From G965212025 sp965212025 (GTDB lineage Bacteria; Pseudomonadota; Gammaproteobacteria; Poriferisulfidales; Oxydemutatoraceae), in NCBI GenBank assembly GCA_965212025.1, contig OZ243039.1, positions 1,550,001 through 1,614,000 of the forward strand: DNA of 64,000 nucleotides, read 5' to 3'. Positions 1 through 8,192 of the stretch are shown one piece after another. The notes beneath the pieces are model-generated. The model was not told the origin of the DNA, searched no databases, and saw only the letters and a program-made list of their open reading frames with translations. The translations under genes were made by a program, and so were the position numbers. How positions within the stretch are numbered: position 1 is the stretch's first letter; every line of letters starts with the position of its first letter.

Positions 1-145
1 TTTCTTTTTTCTGTTGTGATGATGGGCGTTTGAGGCGAGATATGGTTGGTAAGGTTGGCACGGTCGGCGATGAGTTCGGGCGTGGCGCGGCCGGTGATGG
101 CTCAGAGCATCTTGTTCTGCACCTTGAAGTCCTTGACTAGGCATT
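1..145 (-). pseudogene. RhuM-family protein fragment (first of three)
   Basis: Read on the minus strand, bases 145 to about 50 encode FKVQNKML, a stop, then AITGRATPELIADRA. This is the conserved C-terminal block of virulence protein RhuM, where the stop replaces the usual Trp of NK..WA.TG. Similarity ends abruptly toward the window edge and toward the AbiEi fragment that starts near 170. The piece is far too short and is interrupted, so it is dead DNA. A near-identical stretch recurs at about 1070-1150, so both are copies of one ancestral segment. RhuM proteins are of uncertain biochemical function and are common in defence and pathogenicity islands. Confidence 0.55.
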
Positions 146-181
146 CGCTGCAGGTGGGAGGTGATCCACTGGCGGAACTGG

Positions 182-709
182 ATGCCGCGCGGGAGTCGTG
201 AGGCCGTTGATCAGGCGCTTTACCGCCTTGTCAAAGCGGGTCAGCTGCGTCGGGTTGGTCATGGCCTGTACGACATGCCGAGGGTCACCGAGGTGCTGAA
301 GCGCCCCGCTTCGGTCAATCTGGATGCCGCCATCGCAGCGTTAGCGCGCCGGGATGGTGTCCGCATCATGCCGGACGGTCTGGTGGCTGCGAACCAGCTT
401 GGCCTCACCAATGCGGTTCCAGCCAAGGCGAGCTATGTGACGGATGGCCACTCGAGGACGCTCAAGATTGGTGGGCGAACGGTTCGGTTCCGTCATGCGG
501 GTTCAAGCGTTATGCAGTGGGCGGGAAGACCCGCGGCTCCGGTGGTTCAAGCACTGCGGTGGCTTGGTTCCGACATCGCTGTGGACGCACGCGTCATTTC
601 GACCTTGAAACATCTTCTGCCTGACGACGTGAAGCGTGATCTGCACCAGCACAGGCGGGATCTTACCGGCTGGGCTTTACCGCTTGCTCGGAGCATCACA
701 AGCCACTAG
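182..709 (+). CDS. AbiEi/DUF6088-type antitoxin, N-terminally truncated (copy 1)
   Basis: The product resembles type IV antitoxins of the AbiEi/DUF6088 group, which repress their own operon and neutralise the AbiEii nucleotidyltransferase. Visible family blocks are GSREAVDQALYRLVKAGQLR (end of a winged helix), GLYD.PR, and RRDGVRIMPDGLVAANQLGL. About 30 residues that normally precede the DQAL helix are missing: the gene begins at the junction with the RhuM fragment, and the ATG at 182 only happens to be in frame. The start could also be read at 161. A paralogue about 90 percent identical by eye is at 8720-9326. The abiEii remnant follows directly. Loss of the DNA-binding N-terminus makes function doubtful. 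Confidence 0.7.
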   Translation: MPRGSREAVDQALYRLVKAGQLRRVGHGLYDMPRVTEVLKRPASVNLDAAIAALARRDGVRIMPDGLVAANQLGLTNAVPAKASYVTDGHSRTLKIGGRTVRFRHAGSSVMQWAGRPAAPVVQALRWLGSDIAVDARVISTLKHLLPDDVKRDLHQHRRDLTGWALPLARSITSH

Positions 710-720
710 GCAGTTGCCAT

Positions 721-926
721 ATTGGTGAGGCTTTCGAGTCCTTTCTCTTGCTTCCGGAGCAGGGGAAGCGGGGTATCTTCGCGGCGGCTGCGAATCGCCT
801 TGATATGTTGCCTGGCTACGTGGAGAAGGACTTCTGGGTTTGCCTGGTTCTCAATGTGATCTACAACCAGTTGCCGGAAAGGCACCCGAGGCTGCTCCTT
901 CAAGGGTGGGACGTCGCTGAGCCTGG
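721..926 (+). pseudogene. AbiEii toxin, N-terminal fragment (copy 1)
   Basis: This encodes the start of an AbiEii-type nucleotidyltransferase toxin (EAFESFLLLPEQGKRGIF, then VEKDFWVCLVL), ending just inside the catalytic KGGTSLS block. The start codon has become ATT, where copy 2 at 9338 has ATG, and an extra C near 898 shifts the frame just before FKGGTSLS. At about 926 the similarity stops and RhuM sequence begins on the other strand. The rest of the same toxin gene reappears at about 4325-5047, so the gene was split by roughly 3.4 kb of inserted or rearranged DNA. Confidence 0.65.
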
Positions 927-1152
927 TCCTCGGCGTAGTCGTGGTACATGACGACGATGCAGTCGAGGGTCTCGATCTCCCGCGTGGCTCAGGTAATTCT
1001 TGGCGATGGTAATGTCCTGCTTGCGCACCCGGCCGTCCTGCCAGGTGGTGAGATCCATGTAGGGCAGGGTTCGGTCGGCTCAGTCGGCGATGAGTTCGGG
1101 CGCGGTGTGACCGGTGACGGCCCAGAGCATCTTGTTCTGCACCTTCTTGGCA
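926..1152 (-). pseudogene. RhuM-family C-terminal fragment
   Basis: The minus strand encodes KVQNKMLWAVTGHTAPELIA, a stop, ADRTLPYMDLTTWQDGRV, then QDITIAKNYLSHA, and after a frameshift VVMYHDYAEDQ. This is the C-terminal core of virulence protein RhuM, broken by one in-frame stop and one frameshift. It is fused on one side to the split abiEii toxin and on the other to the first codons of an hsdR gene. The N-terminal part of a RhuM gene occupies the equivalent position in the second AbiE locus (9612-9888). Confidence 0.6.
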
Positions 1153-1216
1153 GTACATTCCATCCATTTTCACGAAACCAATCCAAACAGAAGCTTTCTA
1201 GTTGTGCTTCACTCAT
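1152..1216 (-). pseudogene. Type I restriction hsdR start, first 21 codons only
   Basis: The minus-strand ATG at 1216 opens MSEAQLESFCLDWFRENGWN, the typical beginning of type I restriction subunit HsdR. After about 21 codons it runs directly into RhuM sequence. The ATG overlaps the end of the AlbA_2 gene by eight bases (ATGAGTGA), the coupling expected where an AlbA_2-type gene precedes hsdR in a type I locus. Only the start of hsdR survives, so the restriction subunit is absent. Confidence 0.55.
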
Positions 1217-3098
1217 TGCTTATCCACCTCCTATTGGTAATATATGCTTGTCTTGAGTAGTTAGGTTTTGTAGGATATTTCAATCTGATCTTCTTATCTC
1301 TGAGTAGTGGTTTTAAGTAGTTATTGTGTAAGGTTTTTGGAGAGCGGGAGAGTAGGGAGGTCAAATCTCTAAGGCTCATTCCCTTATGCGCACACAGTTT
1401 TAATATCACAGACGTGACTTCTGATTTTGGGGCTTTCCTCTTATTTGCGATGGTTGCTGCAATATCATTAAGATGTTGGTTTTTATGGGAACCTTCGTTC
1501 AAATCTCCAGAGTTTTCTATTAACGCTCCATTGTTTGTTGGCCAGTCAATCACTTGGTTATACAAATCAGCATGACGCGCACTTAGCAGGAAGTATATAG
1601 TGCCGCGGCCACTTCCTTGTTTAAATAGCAACAATCTGTCTACTAACCTTCTGAATAAGTCACTTAAGTCTCTTGGATGAATATTGAGAATCCCCATTAT
1701 ACGGCTGTGGTTAGTTGTGGTTTCAATGTGTGCGGTCACCAAGATCTGACGTTCATTTCCAGTCAACTTGTCAAAGTTTGTGTCGCCCAATAAGGTACAT
1801 AAGGCTGCTAGCGTTACTTCCGGTAAAAGGCTCATCATGTGTAATTCAAGTAACGTGTGGTCTGATGGTTTCTGTAGGGTTTTCAGTGCTGGTTCGCGCC
1901 AGTGCTGGTTTTTCCAAGCTGACAGAATTTCTGGTAGACCCAAACCGGCACGTTCACCTAGGCCAATGTGACGGAACATATCCTGTAGAATACGATTTCG
2001 GCAGTCACTGTGGCCGCCAGACTTGGCATCCTCGACAGGAATACGCATTAAGCCCGGATTACGAAACTCAAACATATCTGGGCGCTTTACAACTAAAATT
2101 GACGATCTGCAAGTATAGTCAGCATGTATAAGGGTATTGACCAAAGCTTCGCGCAGAGCCTTGTGCACTGGGGTGTCGTCCTGCCGTTGGTCACCCTTCA
2201 GCTTAAAGGGAACTTTAAGCTCCAGCGTAAGCTTTCGAATGACGTGCTTATAAAAATCATACACGTTACCCGACCAAGATCCATCTAGCGTCAAACGATC
2301 TACCAAACGAACCTCAGCTTCAGCTTTGGGCTTCCCCTGATAATCTAGCATGTAATAAGGAAAGATTTTCTTAATCTCCACAGACCTACCAAACATAAGC
2401 AAGCCTGCGAGAGTTAAGCCTGAACGACCAGACTCGCGGTCTTTACGCCAACCGACAATGCTATTGAGAAACTCTTGTGGATTCAGTTGATTCCAAGGCT
2501 GGTCGGGCTTCAAATTGGCATATAGTTGGCGATATGAGTTGAAACTTTCGATATCTAAATCACTAAGTCCATAGTCGTCAAGAATCTGTGCATCGCGGCC
2601 TTCCTCGCCTTGCTCGGCGAGCATATGTTCAACCGCTTCATTGTTCTGCAATTGGTTGGTACTGCTAAAGCGCCTGTAAGTACCAGTGAAATGATTGCCA
2701 TTTATGTAAACTGGTCTATGCTTACGTAAAGCTTGGGGAACGCACACTTGAATAATCACTTTGTCATTGATGTATTGCGGTCTTACTGAGCTATTTTGCA
2801 AAATACTTTCGCTGACTTTTTCCAAACTGTTAAATGTAGTCCAAAATTCATTAATAACTTTGTCTATATTTTTAATGCCTACCAGTTCAAAGTGGCCGTT
2901 TGGTTTTTCGCGCAAACCGAGGAAAATATGGCCACCTACGGTATTCGCGAACGCACTATAAGTTTTCCATAAGCTTTTAGGAACGGCTCCCTTACCATCT
3001 TTGCCTTGGGCGAGCTTGCATTCAATATCTACACCTTCTTTTAAGGCAGAAATATCTTCAAGAGAGTTTACTTCTAACATGTTACCTTCATTAACCAC
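1209..3098 (-). CDS. AlbA_2 / Schlafen-type ATP-binding protein (RecG-related, COG2865-like)
   Basis: This 629-aa protein opens with an AlbA_2-like domain (about residues 10-150; DIECKLAQG, then SAFANTVGGHIFLGL). A GHKL-type ATPase segment follows at about residues 310-400 (EALVNTLIHADY, FRNPGL, GLGERAGLGLP), and the C-terminus carries winged-helix-like repeats. Such proteins are frequent accessory genes of type I restriction loci. Here the next gene in the same direction is the first 21 codons of hsdR, overlapping by eight bases. The reading frame is intact and AT-richer than its surroundings, consistent with transfer. A function in regulating or augmenting restriction is inference. ATG at 3098 and an internal ATG at 3080 are both possible starts. 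Confidence 0.75.
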   Translation of the reverse strand: MVNEGNMLEVNSLEDISALKEGVDIECKLAQGKDGKGAVPKSLWKTYSAFANTVGGHIFLGLREKPNGHFELVGIKNIDKVINEFWTTFNSLEKVSESILQNSSVRPQYINDKVIIQVCVPQALRKHRPVYINGNHFTGTYRRFSSTNQLQNNEAVEHMLAEQGEEGRDAQILDDYGLSDLDIESFNSYRQLYANLKPDQPWNQLNPQEFLNSIVGWRKDRESGRSGLTLAGLLMFGRSVEIKKIFPYYMLDYQGKPKAEAEVRLVDRLTLDGSWSGNVYDFYKHVIRKLTLELKVPFKLKGDQRQDDTPVHKALREALVNTLIHADYTCRSSILVVKRPDMFEFRNPGLMRIPVEDAKSGGHSDCRNRILQDMFRHIGLGERAGLGLPEILSAWKNQHWREPALKTLQKPSDHTLLELHMMSLLPEVTLAALCTLLGDTNFDKLTGNERQILVTAHIETTTNHSRIMGILNIHPRDLSDLFRRLVDRLLLFKQGSGRGTIYFLLSARHADLYNQVIDWPTNNGALIENSGDLNEGSHKNQHLNDIAATIANKRKAPKSEVTSVILKLCAHKGMSLRDLTSLLSRSPKTLHNNYLKPLLRDKKIRLKYPTKPNYSRQAYITNRRWISNE

Positions 3099-3405
3099 TT
3101 TAATAAGCCAGCTTCAAGCAAAGACTTTCTAACTAACCATCTCTCGTTTGTATACATTTCTTTACCACTCTTAAATCAGGGTAGGTCGTTTACGTCTAGT
3201 TTCTGAAAAACACCGAATGGGTGGCGTTTACAGAGCCATTTTCCGCGAACCCGACTAGTGAAAAGATTTCCCCCGATTTTCCGGGATTGGACGAAGGTGA
3301 TGGATCTGCCATAAACCGGCACTTGGTGCCAAACCACAACAACTTCACATCCGGATTTGCGGGCGCGATCCGGCTCCCAAATCGGGAATCGAACTGGTGA
3401 GGGCG
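3099..3405. other. Intergenic stretch without a recognisable gene
   Basis: About 300 bases between the AlbA_2 gene and the DUF2188 gene. A 27-codon minus-strand frame beginning MYTNERWLVRKSLLEAGLL ends at the AlbA_2 start. It faintly recalls part of a type I methylase subunit but is too short to assign. Nothing else was seen. Confidence 0.4.
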
Positions 3406-3639
3406 TTACCCCTTAGGCGGGTATGGATCGTTCCCGTGGCTGTCCTTTTTCTGGATCTCCCCATTCATGCCGTGGATATAAAGCTCGGTGCCTTGGTTTC
3501 GGCTAATCACGCGAGCGGCGTCAACGGCATCGTGCTTCTTGTCGAAGTGACTGCTGCTACGAACCGCTCCGGCTCTTTTGACATTCCAACCGCCACTGGG
3601 GCTGGAGACTACATGATGCGACCTGGATTTCTTTGGCAT
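3406..3639 (-). CDS. DUF2188 domain protein
   Basis: A 77-aa protein of the DUF2188 type: HHVVSSPSGGWNVKRAGAVR, then KKHDAVDAARVISRNQGTEL and YIHGMNGEIQKKDSHGNDP. The pattern is a short two-strand/one-helix unit ending in a conserved HG.(N/D)G.I..... SHG.DP. Length is normal for the family. These small proteins are scattered in mobile DNA and their function is unknown. The gene stands alone inside the cargo that splits the first AbiE toxin. Confidence 0.75.
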   Translation of the reverse strand: MPKKSRSHHVVSSPSGGWNVKRAGAVRSSSHFDKKHDAVDAARVISRNQGTELYIHGMNGEIQKKDSHGNDPYPPKG

Positions 3640-3697
3640 GCTAACCTCCTGTTTACTTGTGGGGATTTCCCGATGAGAATCGCATTATACACATTAG

Positions 3698-4299
3698 TCA
3701 CGAATTGTTCTTGAGGAAAATAGCCCTGAGCTGCTTATCGGTCAGCCCTGTATCCAACTCGTGAACCCGGTTGAAAAACTCAATGAGCTTCACCAGTGCC
3801 CGGGTGTCATGAGTCAAGAACTCGGTCAGAGGATCATTGCTCAGTCCCCTACAGATATACCGTACCTTGGCGCACTGGGTTGGTTTGCCCTCATGTAACA
3901 GATTCTTCTGATTGGCAATTCCCGGAATCCATGTGGCAACGAGTTCGTCGGGAGCTAATCGTCTGAGCTGATGGTTCCACAGTTCCCTAAGCGAACTCAG
4001 AATGTGCCTTGCACGGTCGGGATTGTTACTAAGTGTGGCATCACATGCACCGATGTACATCCGAACGAGTCCCGGACGACTTGTCGTAGGAGGGCGATGC
4101 AGCTAGATTTTTCCTGCTCCAACATGGCGACAAGCTGAATTTCCGTTTCGGTATCTTCCTCATCCCGTTCATCCAAGGGACGAAGGGTCTTGAGCGCGAG
4201 ACCAGTAGTGAAGATTTCAAGGGTGGCTCCAGGCAAAATGAAGGCAGGTAGGCGCGTGATGTCCTTGACCTGACATAGCGTACTCGGCCCACCTTCCAT
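3698..4299 (-). pseudogene. Frameshifted gene, possibly a pPIWI-associated nuclease
   Basis: Two overlapping minus-strand frames read as one protein of about 200 aa. The first part (4299 to about 4062) contains LPAFILPGATLEIFTTGLAL. The second (from 4060) contains YIGACDATLSNN, RARHILSSLRELWNHQLRRL and VKLIEFFNRVHELDTGLT. A one-base loss near 4061 separates them. The helical block RARH.L.SLRELWN resembles what I remember of predicted pPIWI-associated nucleases, but the assignment is weak and the catalytic residues cannot be confirmed. It lies between the DUF2188 gene and the C-terminal abiEii remnant. Confidence 0.35.
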
Positions 4300-4324
4300 A
4301 AGAGGCCGTAGCTTGACCTATTGA

Positions 4325-5047
4325 ACTCTTCATCCTTGAGCAGCGGCGGCTACAAGTCGGGGAGACCTGCAAACCCACCCTGACGAGGCGGATCGACGAG
4401 ATTGCGGATGGGTGTCACATCTGTCCGGATGTGGACGATGTCGACCGGCAGACGCTCTTCATCGAGTACCCCACCCTTGTTTCCGAGTAAGGATGTCACA
4501 TCACATACGTGGTGCCGCGCGTAAAACTAGAGGCGGGAGCGAGGTCGGCACTCGACCCCAGCTTGAGCCTGCGCCATCACCCTTTATGTCGCCGACGAAC
4601 TACCCGACCGGTCATTCGGTGTAGGAGACATCAGAGTGACCGCACCGCAGCGAACCTATTGGGAGAAGTTGCTGATCCTTCAAGGCGCGCACTGTGGATA
4701 CCGGGGCACGTAGCGTCTGCCGGCCGACAAGGATAGGGTCTCGCGCCACTACTACGATGTTGCGATGAATCACGGCGACCGGGATCGGGCGACCCGCCTT
4801 GTCCAAGACCGACCTCCCGGACGCGGTTCGGAAACACAACCGCGTCGCGTTCCGGCAGGCTTGGAAACGGTTCAAAGAGGCCGTCCCTGGATCGGTGAAA
4901 TTGGTTCCGCAAGCGAAACTGCGCACGGTGATTGGACGGGATTACAGCGCCATGCAGGACATGATCCTTGGTGACGTCCCAGATTTCGGATGGATCATGG
5001 AACATCTTCGCCGTGCCGAAGATGAGGTTAACGGAACCAAGCCTTAG
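4325..5047 (+). pseudogene. AbiEii toxin, middle and C-terminal part (copy 1)
   Basis: Translated through several frameshifts, this stretch follows an AbiEii nucleotidyltransferase: RRIDEIADGCHICPDVDDVD and QTLFIEYPTLV; then VVPRVKLEAGARSALDP; then RTYWEKLLILQGAHCGYRG, a stop, and LPADKDRVSRHYYDVAM; then the last open segment, from 4799, with VRKHNRVAFRQAWKRFKEA and SVKLVPQAKL. It completes the toxin whose N-terminus is at 721-926. It is followed by a flank shared with the second AbiE locus and by an ssrA 3' fragment. With at least three frame changes and a stop it cannot be expressed. Confidence 0.65.
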
Positions 5048-5192
5048 CAGGATGAGTTCTTTAAATCCGACTTGAACTTGATGAGGGGTGTGTCGTGTTG
5101 ACTAGCCCACATTAGTGGTGAAGCGTGGCAGCTTCGAAGTCCGTAGGAGTTTGCCCAAGCCTGCGTCTGTACGGTGCACAGCAGCAGGCAAT

Positions 5193-5220
5193 AAAAAAGG
5201 TCAACCGGGAACGGCTGACC
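5193..5220 (-). terminator. ssrA-type rho-independent terminator (copy 1)
   Basis: Minus-strand hairpin GGTCAGCC / GGTTGACC with a six-base loop followed by a T run. It lies directly beyond the ssrA 3'-end fragment and matches the terminators of the other three ssrA copies. Confidence 0.7.
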
Positions 5221-5228
5221 TTTCGTAG

Positions 5229-5256
5229 TGGTGGAGGCGGCGGGAATTGAACCCGC
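5229..5256 (-). repeat. ssrA 3'-end fragment, attachment-site remnant 1
   Basis: The minus strand encodes the 3' acceptor and T-arm half of tmRNA, ending in the genomic CCA complement at 5229-5231. It is identical to the functional ssrA except one base; beyond 5256 similarity becomes weak. It follows an AbiEii C-terminus exactly as ssrA copy 3 does. The natural reading is an att site left by an integrative element that used the ssrA 3' end. It is not a functional RNA. Confidence 0.7.
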
Positions 5257-5279
5257 GGTCGTATCCCCCCTACCTTGGT

Positions 5280-6101
5280 TTACTCCCCAAGGATCTGAAT
5301 TGCAGTAGGTTGAGTGATGCGTTCCCGGACTTCGTTGTAAATATCGATGTTGGTGCCCTCAGCCACCTCCAGAGATACAGCCAATCCATACGCGACAGGA
5401 TTCTGAATTTTTCCGGCATCCTCGCGACAGTTCACTTTAATTTCGATGGTATCCCTGTTGACAAACGCTTCCGCCTTCTTTCCTTCAAACACTTCATGTT
5501 GAACCGTTTTTCGCCTTCCTGCTTGCCAATTGGCATCACGCCGAATTAGACCCAAGTTATTGGCTTTCATATCAAACCATAGAGCTGCCGTGCGGTACTT
5601 TTGTGTTTTTGTGGATACAGGTGACAACCATGCCAAAGTGATGGTCAACCGCCGCCACTCAGCACGCGATTTCAGAGAAGGAGGCAGCGGCAGATTGAAG
5701 ACGTGGGTCTTGCCGTCAGTAAGCTGCCCAAAGCCCAATGCAACTGCCCGTTGCCCTGTGCAGTCCAGGACACAACCCACTTCAGGCACACCGTTTTCAT
5801 TGTTGGCATTTTTATGCCTGGCTAAATCACGAATGATTTGAAGGAGCTTTTCACGTTTTATTTCGGCTTCTTCTTTACTGACACCGTATTTAAGGCCGTT
5901 GCCATCTTGGTAGACCGGGTCACTGGTCATTTGCACAAAAATTACCGCACGAGCAGCGGCTGATGGGCGAAGTGCTTACCAGAGATGTAGGGTGCCGGGG
6001 TGACTGTGGCGAATGGATTTCCCCCGGGCAGCAGTGGTATTGATGACATCCACCGGCAATACTACCTCGCTCAGCTTTTTGGGACTGAATGTTTTGGTCA
6101 C
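5280..6101 (-). pseudogene. Chimera: DUF1156 methylase N-terminus fused to IetS-like subtilase C-terminus
   Basis: From a GTG at 6101, eight bases after ptuB, the frame reads KLSEVVLPVDVINTTAARGK then SIRHSHPGTLHLW, the start of DUF1156 (COG1743) adenine-specific methylases. A TAA at 5976-5978 replaces the second Trp of the family's LHLWWARRPLAA block. The same frame continues (ARAVIFVQMTSDP ... LLQIIRDLARHKNANNE) and near 5780 passes into a different protein: TGQRAVALGFGQL, NLPLPPSLKSRAEWRRLTIT and YGLAVSLEVAEGT. This matches the C-terminal domain of the S8 peptidases paired with IetA ATPases. It is a deletion fusion of two defence genes; no protease triad remains. Confidence 0.6.
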
Positions 6102-6110
6102 AGTATTTTC

Positions 6111-6746
6111 TTAAGCCAGTAACAGCGTGTGTTTAATGGCTGTGGCAAAGGGCAAGAGTTTGATTTTGTCTAATTCTTCTTGAAGTATTGGCCACCAATC
6201 GTCTTTGTCAAATTCGATGGCGTATTGCACGAATTCTTCTGCCGTGTGTAGATAGCCCTTTAGTACCGTTTTACGTATTTGGCGTAGTGGACCATTTAAG
6301 TTAAACATGCGAACGGTTTCTTCGGCACGTTTTTTGCTGGCGGGTGATAGCCCTTTGACGGGGGAAATATTGCCATCGGGTAGAAACGCCAGAAAATTTT
6401 CCGGATCTTCAACGTCCGGTTTAATCAAATCACGGTGGCAATAAGATCGTTTTGGATGGTCTTTATGTTTTCCGCAGCTGTATGGATTATTACAGAAACC
6501 AAACATGTTGCTCCATAAAAAGGTTCCCTGCGGATAGCTTTTTCGTTGACGAAAGTGCTCGATGTGGCAATTTTTGTCTTTCTTATTGATCCCGGCTTCG
6601 CAATAAGCACAGCGATGTTGTTGCATTTCATATATTTTCAGCCAAACCTTGTTTTTATGCCTTCGTGAGACCTTGCTCCAGTCGTTGCGACCATACTGAT
6701 ACCGGTTTAAGCAGGCAGGCGGTATTGGGCGCGTTAATTTATGGAT
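6111..6746 (-). CDS. ptuB: PtuB-like HNH endonuclease (Septu / retron-associated type)
   Basis: The conserved core HRCAYCEAGI, CHIEHFRQRKSYP and SNMFGFCNNPYSCGKHKDH is the HNH nuclease of Septu PtuB and the TIGR02646 retron-associated family, with paired Cys (CAYC, CG) and catalytic His. The only ATG (6626) would start inside the HNH domain. In-frame sequence upstream, back to 6746, still matches the family (HKLTRP, then ACLNRYQYGRNDWSKV). The codon where family members start is ATC, 6 bases after a GAAGG. The frame is also continuous with ptuA past its TGA. Translation may therefore use a rare AUC start, readthrough, or not occur. It would act with PtuA against phage DNA. Confidence 0.75.
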   Translation of the reverse strand: MHKLTRPIPPACLNRYQYGRNDWSKVSRRHKNKVWLKIYEMQQHRCAYCEAGINKKDKNCHIEHFRQRKSYPQGTFLWSNMFGFCNNPYSCGKHKDHPKRSYCHRDLIKPDVEDPENFLAFLPDGNISPVKGLSPASKKRAEETVRMFNLNGPLRQIRKTVLKGYLHTAEEFVQYAIEFDKDDWWPILQEELDKIKLLPFATAIKHTLLLA

Positions 6747-6755
6747 GTCTTGCCT

Positions 6756-8192
6756 TCAATCGTTGGGATTAGACAGTTTTGCTTTCATGGTTTGTAAACT
6801 AATTAAGCGTTCACATTCCCGCCATTCTTGATGGGTTTCACCGAAATGGCCGCAAATTTTTTCTTTTAATTCCTTGCCCGTTCCGCTTGTATGTTCACCT
6901 TGGGTGATGAGCTGTTTGTATTCGGTCAACCACCGAGCCTGTTTCACGTTGGGCACCGGATCGACGCCTTGCAATTGCGCCATGATATCTGTACTGGCAA
7001 CGCCGAGGCTTTGCATGGATGCAGGTTCTGCTGAGGATTCCATCTTGCCGGTATCTGTATTGCGTTCATGCCTGATGATACGGATACATTCTGCCGGCAC
7101 GGTGGACAGCACCTGTGGACTATGGGTGGTTAATACAAACTGAATATTGGGAAATGCGGCTTGCAGTGAACCGATAACGGTTTGTTGCCATTGTGGATGA
7201 AGGTGCATATCCACTTCATCAATCATCACGATACCAGTCGATTCTTTAGCTGCGTCCTTGCCTAGGTGCCCGTTAAGCAACACGCAGCGATAGGCAATAT
7301 CGGCAACCATCGCCAGGATGTTTTTTATGCCGTCGCTCAGCTGCTCTGCTTTCAATTCACCATAATCTTTATGCCAGAGGACTAAGGCTTCATTGTGCGG
7401 GCTAAATAGTAAACCCTGCCAACCAACTGGCTTCAGAACCTCATTGACGGCATTTTGAACTACCTTGACGGGTGTTTTAAGTTCGGGGTTCACGTCGAGT
7501 AGCTTTCCATCTTGCTGCACCATTTGTATTTGTTTTACAAACATTTTGAGGCATGCCGCTTTAAACCATTCTTCAAACTGTCGGTAGCTTGAGGCTGGAT
7601 CTAGGCAGTCTCGAAAAGCAAACGTTCGAATGTTCTCATCATTGGATTTTCTGCCTTTTTTGGCTTCGGTTAAACGCTTTTCTTTCCACAGGCGACCTGT
7701 ACCGTAATAGCCAAACACAGGTAATGATTGAGGTGGTGCTTCCAGGTTTCTGACAGCTTGTTGTAGCTGCTTGGCGTAAGCTATTAATTCTTTATAGGAT
7801 GTATCGACCTTTGTGCGGGATCTTGTTGCTTCACTGTCGCGATAACGTTCCCAGGATGTTTCTCCTTTACCGTAGTTTCCCTCAGCTTTTACCGAGCAGG
7901 GCATTTGGCGAGCCATTTCATCTAACACACCGATTGTGGCTGGTGAAGAAACATCACTGGCTTTAACGATGCGAACATCATCGATGGTAATGGTGTTGGC
8001 CGGGTCAACAAAAGAGCTTTTTGCTAAATCAAACTGGCTGACGTACGGCCACAAGGCAACGCGTATGGCATCCAGAATGGCCGTTTTACCTTGGCCATTA
8101 TTTGCCACAAGCACTGTGGTTTGCTCATGAAGATCAATCGACAGGCTTCGATAGCAGCGATAATTCTCCAGCGTTATTCTTGTGAGTTTCAT
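6756..8192 (-). CDS. ptuA: PtuA-like ABC/OLD-type ATPase of a Septu-like defence pair
   Basis: A 478-aa SMC/OLD-like ATPase with Walker A ANNGQGKT at residues 30-37, Walker B VMIDEVDMHLHP around 322-333, and the switch motif TTHSPQVL around 355-362. A PtuA-type extension follows with TDIMAQLQG and a C-terminal helical tail. In Septu and in some retrons PtuA binds and controls the HNH nuclease PtuB, whose gene follows at once in the same frame. The ATG at 8192 overlaps the stop of the upstream DUF3883 fragment (ATGA), so the pair sat inside a larger operon. The gene is intact. Confidence 0.85.
   Translation of the reverse strand: MKLTRITLENYRCYRSLSIDLHEQTTVLVANNGQGKTAILDAIRVALWPYVSQFDLAKSSFVDPANTITIDDVRIVKASDVSSPATIGVLDEMARQMPCSVKAEGNYGKGETSWERYRDSEATRSRTKVDTSYKELIAYAKQLQQAVRNLEAPPQSLPVFGYYGTGRLWKEKRLTEAKKGRKSNDENIRTFAFRDCLDPASSYRQFEEWFKAACLKMFVKQIQMVQQDGKLLDVNPELKTPVKVVQNAVNEVLKPVGWQGLLFSPHNEALVLWHKDYGELKAEQLSDGIKNILAMVADIAYRCVLLNGHLGKDAAKESTGIVMIDEVDMHLHPQWQQTVIGSLQAAFPNIQFVLTTHSPQVLSTVPAECIRIIRHERNTDTGKMESSAEPASMQSLGVASTDIMAQLQGVDPVPNVKQARWLTEYKQLITQGEHTSGTGKELKEKICGHFGETHQEWRECERLISLQTMKAKLSNPND

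Noticed and set aside
4412..4974. Several overlapping short frames at 4.4-5.0 kb as separate genes
   Set aside because: Read together through frameshifts they form the middle and C-terminal part of one AbiEii toxin.
5229..5290. Possible tRNA gene, because of the GGTTCAATTCCCGCC-type T-arm next to CCA on the minus strand
   Set aside because: Only the T-arm and acceptor half are present, no anticodon stem can be formed, and the same piece plus terminator recurs at three other ssrA copies. It is a tmRNA 3' fragment.
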